In this document: in pieces, positions 60,739 to 64,000 of the stretch | Layout: every line of letters starts with the position of its first letter | How positions within the stretch are numbered: position 1 is the stretch's first letter | Assembly (NCBI GenBank): GCA_017410375.1 | Contig: JAFQQW010000001.1 | Span: 1 to 64,000, forward strand | Source of the DNA: Clostridia bacterium | GTDB lineage: Bacteria > Bacillota > Clostridia > RGIG6154 | Direction of reading: 5' to 3' | Length of the DNA: 64,000 nt | Position numbers and translations under genes: made by a program | Notes under the pieces: generated by a model | What the model was told of the DNA's origin: nothing | Database searches by the model: none | The model's input: the letters and a program-made list of their open reading frames with translations, nothing else

Positions 60739-62982
60739 GTGAGCAATTTATGGAACGCATTTGAAACTGACAGAGAAATGCTTGATAAACAGTATGTCAA
60801 AGCATGGAACAATGAGGAATCCTTCGAAAGGGTAGAAAATCTGCAAAGTAGAGTTATGGAGCTTGCCGATACATTAAAAGAATGCTCGCATCCCGTAGTC
60901 AAAGCAAAATGCTTTGATTACATATTGGAGAATGCACAGATTTGCATTAATCCTGATGATTGGTTCGGGATTTCATTAGAGGCTGCGAAAATGGATCCGA
61001 TAGTGGATATTGGTTGTCATTATGTTAAAATTTTAAATTCACTGCACAATAAATGGAAAAACGAGCTTGGTGATGTATTGTACCCGGAGCAGGATAAGCA
61101 TTTTTGCAAATATGCAGTAAATAATTTGCTTAACGAATTTTATATTGATTACAATCATTCAACTCCAAACTGGGAAGATATTTTTAAATACGGAATCAAC
61201 GGTCTTTTAAAAAGAGTACAGAGCTATAAAACTGATTTAGACAAAAAATCACCACTGTTCTCCGAACAGCTTGCATATTTTGAAGGTATTGAAATAACAT
61301 ACAATGCAATTTTAAAGCTATTTAAAAGATATATAATTGCATTAGATAAAAAAACAGAGCCCAAAATGGTATGTATGAAAAAGGCTTTTGAAAATCTGAC
61401 AAACAACCCTCCAGCAAACACTTATGAGGCACTTTTGCTTGCTGTGCAGTATTGGTTTTTGCAGGAAAACATAGACTGCGTAAGAGCAAGAACAATGGGT
61501 GGACTTGATCAGCTTTACTATCCGTTCTATAAAAACGATTTAGAAAACGGTACATTCACAAAGGAAAATATAAAAGAGCTGTTTGTATATTTTATGAACG
61601 TTTTTAATGCAATGCGCGTGGCGTATCAGCAGCCAATCTATGTCGGTGGTATGAACGAAAAAGGCGCTTGCATCGTAAATGAGCTTTCATATATAGTATT
61701 GGATGCTTATAATACTTTGTCTGCTCCAAATCCGAAGCTTCAGACAAAAATAGGTAAAAACACGCCTGATAAATTTTTAAAAGCCGTTGTTGAAACCATA
61801 CGAAACGGAAATTCAAGCATTTCCATTATGAACGATGATAATGCAGCATTGTCACTTATGAAGTTAGGGGTACCTGAAGAGGAAGCGCTTACGAATCTTA
61901 TGTCGGGATGTTGGGATTATACCGTAAAAAATCATGAGGTCAAAACACTACCCGTCAGAGTTTCTTTGCCTAAAATTTTGGAATACACAATGACAAACGG
62001 CAGATGTCTCACCACAAATGAAACTGTAGGCTGTGAAACAGGGAGCACTTTTGAAACCTTTGAGGATTTTTATTCTGCTTATGAAAAGCAATGGCTGTAT
62101 ATCTGGAAAAGGGTTAAAAGTATTATTGAAAATTGGGAGTTGTACCTTGCTGATATCAGCCCATCGAATATGTTTTCGGGAACTATGACCGACTCGCTTG
62201 CACAGGGAGTTGACGGATACGCACGGGGAATGAAGTATAATACGACGGTTTATACGGTCGCAGGACTTGGTACATTGGTTGACGGTCTTTGTGCTGTAAA
62301 AAAATATGTGTTTGACAAAAAAGAGGTTTCTCTTGTAGAATTTGTTGAAATTTTAAAAAATAATTGGAACAACAATGAGCGACTCAGAAAAATCATTTTA
62401 AATGATAAAGATAAATACGGAAACGGCTCGGATTTGGCAGATGAATTAATGATCAGATTAACTGATTTCTTTGCCAAAAGTATAAACGGCGTTCCAAACA
62501 GCAGAGGCGGATACTGGAAACTTGGTACTTTATCTATAGATAAGAATGTCCGTTATGGTGCAGTGACAAAGGCAACGCCTGACGGTAGAAAAGAAGGCGA
62601 ACCATTTTCAAAAAATCTTTCTCCTGTAATCGGAATGGACCGTGGAGGAATAACAACCTTATTAAACTCAGTCGGCAAAATGGATTTTTCACAATTCCCG
62701 CACGCAGGAATGCTTGATCTGATTTTACATCCGACAGCAGTAAGCGGTGATGATGGTCTTGAGGCTTTTGCCGGTCTTGTAAAAGCGTATTTTGCCAAAG
62801 GCGGTCACTCTTTGCAGTTTAATATTTTCTCCGCTGAGACATTAAAGGAAGCACAGAAAAATCCGGAAAAATACAGAACACTTCAAATCAGAGTTTGCGG
62901 ATGGAATGTGTATTTTGTTGATTTGGAAAAGGTATTGCAGGATGCATTTATAAAACAATGTGAGCATTATGAAAGTATTTAA
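60739..62982 (+). CDS. Glycyl radical enzyme of unknown specificity
   Basis: The 747-residue protein belongs to the pyruvate formate-lyase/diol dehydratase superfamily. The thiyl-radical cysteine is C391 in SGCWDY and the glycyl radical is G721 in IRVCGWN, 27 residues before the C-terminus, as in the family. The motifs are atypical: GCWD replaces the GCVE of dehydratase/lyase members, and a cysteine precedes the radical glycine. It lacks the second adjacent cysteine of true pyruvate formate-lyase. GTG at 60739 is chosen because AAAGGA lies 9 bases upstream. No radical-SAM activase is seen within the window. The substrate is probably a sugar or sugar derivative, judged only from neighbours. 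Confidence 0.85.
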   Translation: MSNLWNAFETDREMLDKQYVKAWNNEESFERVENLQSRVMELADTLKECSHPVVKAKCFDYILENAQICINPDDWFGISLEAAKMDPIVDIGCHYVKILNSLHNKWKNELGDVLYPEQDKHFCKYAVNNLLNEFYIDYNHSTPNWEDIFKYGINGLLKRVQSYKTDLDKKSPLFSEQLAYFEGIEITYNAILKLFKRYIIALDKKTEPKMVCMKKAFENLTNNPPANTYEALLLAVQYWFLQENIDCVRARTMGGLDQLYYPFYKNDLENGTFTKENIKELFVYFMNVFNAMRVAYQQPIYVGGMNEKGACIVNELSYIVLDAYNTLSAPNPKLQTKIGKNTPDKFLKAVVETIRNGNSSISIMNDDNAALSLMKLGVPEEEALTNLMSGCWDYTVKNHEVKTLPVRVSLPKILEYTMTNGRCLTTNETVGCETGSTFETFEDFYSAYEKQWLYIWKRVKSIIENWELYLADISPSNMFSGTMTDSLAQGVDGYARGMKYNTTVYTVAGLGTLVDGLCAVKKYVFDKKEVSLVEFVEILKNNWNNNERLRKIILNDKDKYGNGSDLADELMIRLTDFFAKSINGVPNSRGGYWKLGTLSIDKNVRYGAVTKATPDGRKEGEPFSKNLSPVIGMDRGGITTLLNSVGKMDFSQFPHAGMLDLILHPTAVSGDDGLEAFAGLVKAYFAKGGHSLQFNIFSAETLKEAQKNPEKYRTLQIRVCGWNVYFVDLEKVLQDAFIKQCEHYESI

Positions 62983-63003
62983 TAGAATTGTGAGGCCTAC
63001 AAA

Positions 63004-63642
63004 ATGAAGAAGATTGTTTTAATAGGAGATTCAATACGAAAAGGCTATGACAGCTACACGAAAATGGCATTCGAAGACGTGGCCGAGGTTTATTATCCGG
63101 AAGACAACTGCCGTTTTGCAGCATACACGCTAAGACATCTTTGTGATTGGAAAGATCAATTTGGATGCGGAGATGATGTTGACTGTGTACATTGGAATGC
63201 AGGACTGTGGGACTGCCTTATTATGGCAGTTGACGGCGAATATTTAACACCAATAGAGCTATATAAATACTATCTTGAGAGGGTTTGTAATGCTATCAAA
63301 AAATTGTTCCCCTATGCTAAAGTGATTTTTGCCACTTCTACACCTGTTCAGGAAGAATTGTTCTGGAGGAATAAAAGGTATAACAAAGATATTGAAGCAT
63401 ATAACAATGCAGCGATTGAAATTGCAAAAAAGCACGGATTTGAAATAAACGATCTTTATGCTCTTACAAAAGATGCGCCAAAATCTTATCATTCTGATTT
63501 AACGCACTATTATACAAAAGAAGGAACAAAACTCATTACAAATAAGGTTGTTAAGTGTATAGAAAATTGTCTGAACATCAAAGCAAAAGAACTTGATTAT
63601 GACAAGCTGTTTGCTGATACTGACGATGTAGTTGGTATTTAA
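63004..63642 (+). CDS. SGNH/GDSL hydrolase (carbohydrate esterase-like)
   Basis: The 212-residue cytosolic hydrolase has SGNH blocks: LIGDSIRKGY (Ser10), VHWNAGLWD (Asn in block III) and HSDLTHYYTKEG with the D-x-x-H of block V. It is likely an esterase acting on acetyl or acyl groups of a sugar. It starts 21 bases after the glycyl radical enzyme stop, so they are co-transcribed. GTGAGG precedes the ATG. Confidence 0.85.
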   Translation: MKKIVLIGDSIRKGYDSYTKMAFEDVAEVYYPEDNCRFAAYTLRHLCDWKDQFGCGDDVDCVHWNAGLWDCLIMAVDGEYLTPIELYKYYLERVCNAIKKLFPYAKVIFATSTPVQEELFWRNKRYNKDIEAYNNAAIEIAKKHGFEINDLYALTKDAPKSYHSDLTHYYTKEGTKLITNKVVKCIENCLNIKAKELDYDKLFADTDDVVGI

Positions 63643-63647
63643 AACAA

Positions 63648-63830
63648 GCAAAAAAAACAATATTATATTATCAAAATGGCAAGCTAAAATATATAGATAT
63701 CATTAACGGAGCGCCCGGGACTATGCCTTCTGTTATCGAAAACTGTAGCTTTGCAACTTCAAATGAATATTTAAAAGTAACAGGTAAAAAAATGAATGTA
63801 AGCGGAAGAAAACCCTACTTGTTTGGGTAA
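63648..63830 (+). pseudogene. Orphan C-terminal ORF between the two esterase genes
   Basis: About 60 codons without a plausible start encode protein-like sequence (YIDIINGAPGTMPSVIENCS, then KPYLFG) ending 14 bases before the next start. The text looks like coils at the end of a beta-helix or beta-sandwich domain. It is out of frame with the SGNH gene. Most likely the tail of a deleted gene; the family is not recognised. Confidence 0.4.
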
Positions 63831-63844
63831 CGGAGGAAAAGTAA

Positions 63845-64000
63845 ATGAAATCATTTTTATTAATAGGTCAGTCAAATATGGCAGGACGAGGAGAGTTCGG
63901 AGAAGTTCCCGAAATCATAAATTCAAAATGCTTTATGTTGAGAAACGGAAAATGGGTGCCTATGAGTGAGCCCATAAACCCTGACAGGAGTATTTTTAAT
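63845..64000 (+). CDS. SASA-type carbohydrate esterase (sialate O-acetylesterase-like), partial
   Basis: The first 52 residues of a gene cut by the window edge. LLIGQSNMAGRG at residues 6-17 is the nucleophile block of the SASA/DUF303 family, which removes acetyl groups from sialic acids or plant polysaccharides. CGGAGGAAAAG lies 3-8 bases before the ATG. It continues the glycyl radical enzyme operon. No signal peptide, so cytosolic. Confidence 0.82.
   Translation, partial: MKSFLLIGQSNMAGRGEFGEVPEIINSKCFMLRNGKWVPMSEPINPDRSIFN

Noticed and set aside
60739-62982. Pyruvate formate-lyase
   Set aside because: The adjacent cysteine pair and RVSGY loop of PflB are missing, and no pflA lies next to it.

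Overview
The window reads as one chromosomal stretch from an uncultured, anaerobic, glycan-degrading Clostridia-type Firmicute, most likely from a gut or rumen. Support comes from strong AGGAGG-type ribosome binding sites with frequent TTG/GTG starts, many TTGACA-N17-TATAAT promoters, a Clostridia-like division and cell wall cluster led by mraZ, S-layer homology (SLH) proteins, PdaA-like and DUF4093 proteins, Na/Pi-PhoU transporters, and an oxygen-sensitive glycyl radical enzyme. MurE carries a DNPR motif, so the peptidoglycan is predicted to contain meso-diaminopimelate. I found no tRNA, rRNA, CRISPR array, transposase or phage gene.

Layout. 1-450: intergenic DNA rich in small hairpins. 0.45-2.5 kb: a secreted leucine-rich-repeat protein, a DUF4838-like protein and a tiny membrane protein. 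2.5-8.1 kb (minus): a glycogen operon, glgA-glgP-GH13 amylase, ending in the tiny membrane protein. 8.3-21.1 kb (plus): the dcw cluster mraZ-rsmH-ftsL-PBP-murE-murF-mraY-ftsW-murA-ftsQ-ftsZ, with an MraZ-box-like promoter and without murD, murG or ftsA. 21.1-38.8 kb: housekeeping and accessory genes (DUF486, CNNM/CorC with a leader, DUF1294, class II aldolase, ABC-F, PdaA-like deacetylase, histidine phosphatase, ProX/YbaK-like deacylase, two Na/Pi-PhoU transporters, patatin, GH35 beta-galactosidase, XRE regulator, SLH protein, aldo/keto reductase, RNase M5-like). 39-64 kb: a glycan-utilisation region with two uncharacterised TIM-barrel-like enzymes, an ADP-ribosylglycohydrolase, three AraC regulators, a GH16-SLH protein, an FAD oxidoreductase, an Asp-box (sialidase-like) protein, a MATE exporter, an MGH1/GH63-like hydrolase, a GH43/GH130-like propeller, a CE7 acetyl esterase, an unusual glycyl radical enzyme, an SGNH hydrolase and the start of a SASA-type esterase.

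How the parts work together. The left half is cell envelope growth plus glycogen turnover. The right half looks like sugar-responsive divergons: each AraC gene lies beside, or diverges from, a set of hydrolases and esterases. Most of these lack signal peptides, so imported oligosaccharides are probably deacetylated and cleaved in the cytosol, while the GH16-SLH protein acts at the surface. The most unusual candidate system is the divergon at 59.8-64 kb, where an AraC regulator faces a glycyl radical enzyme with atypical active-site motifs (GCWD, RVCGWN) followed by two carbohydrate-esterase-like genes. No activating radical-SAM enzyme is present in the window.

The right half also carries scars of rearrangement: orphan C-terminal fragments of the GH16 and Asp-box genes, a duplicated segment of roughly 145 bp flanking the MATE gene, and two near-identical triple-hairpin repeats bounding an 11 kb block. 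By eye the DNA from about 47 kb onward is more AT-rich than the left half.
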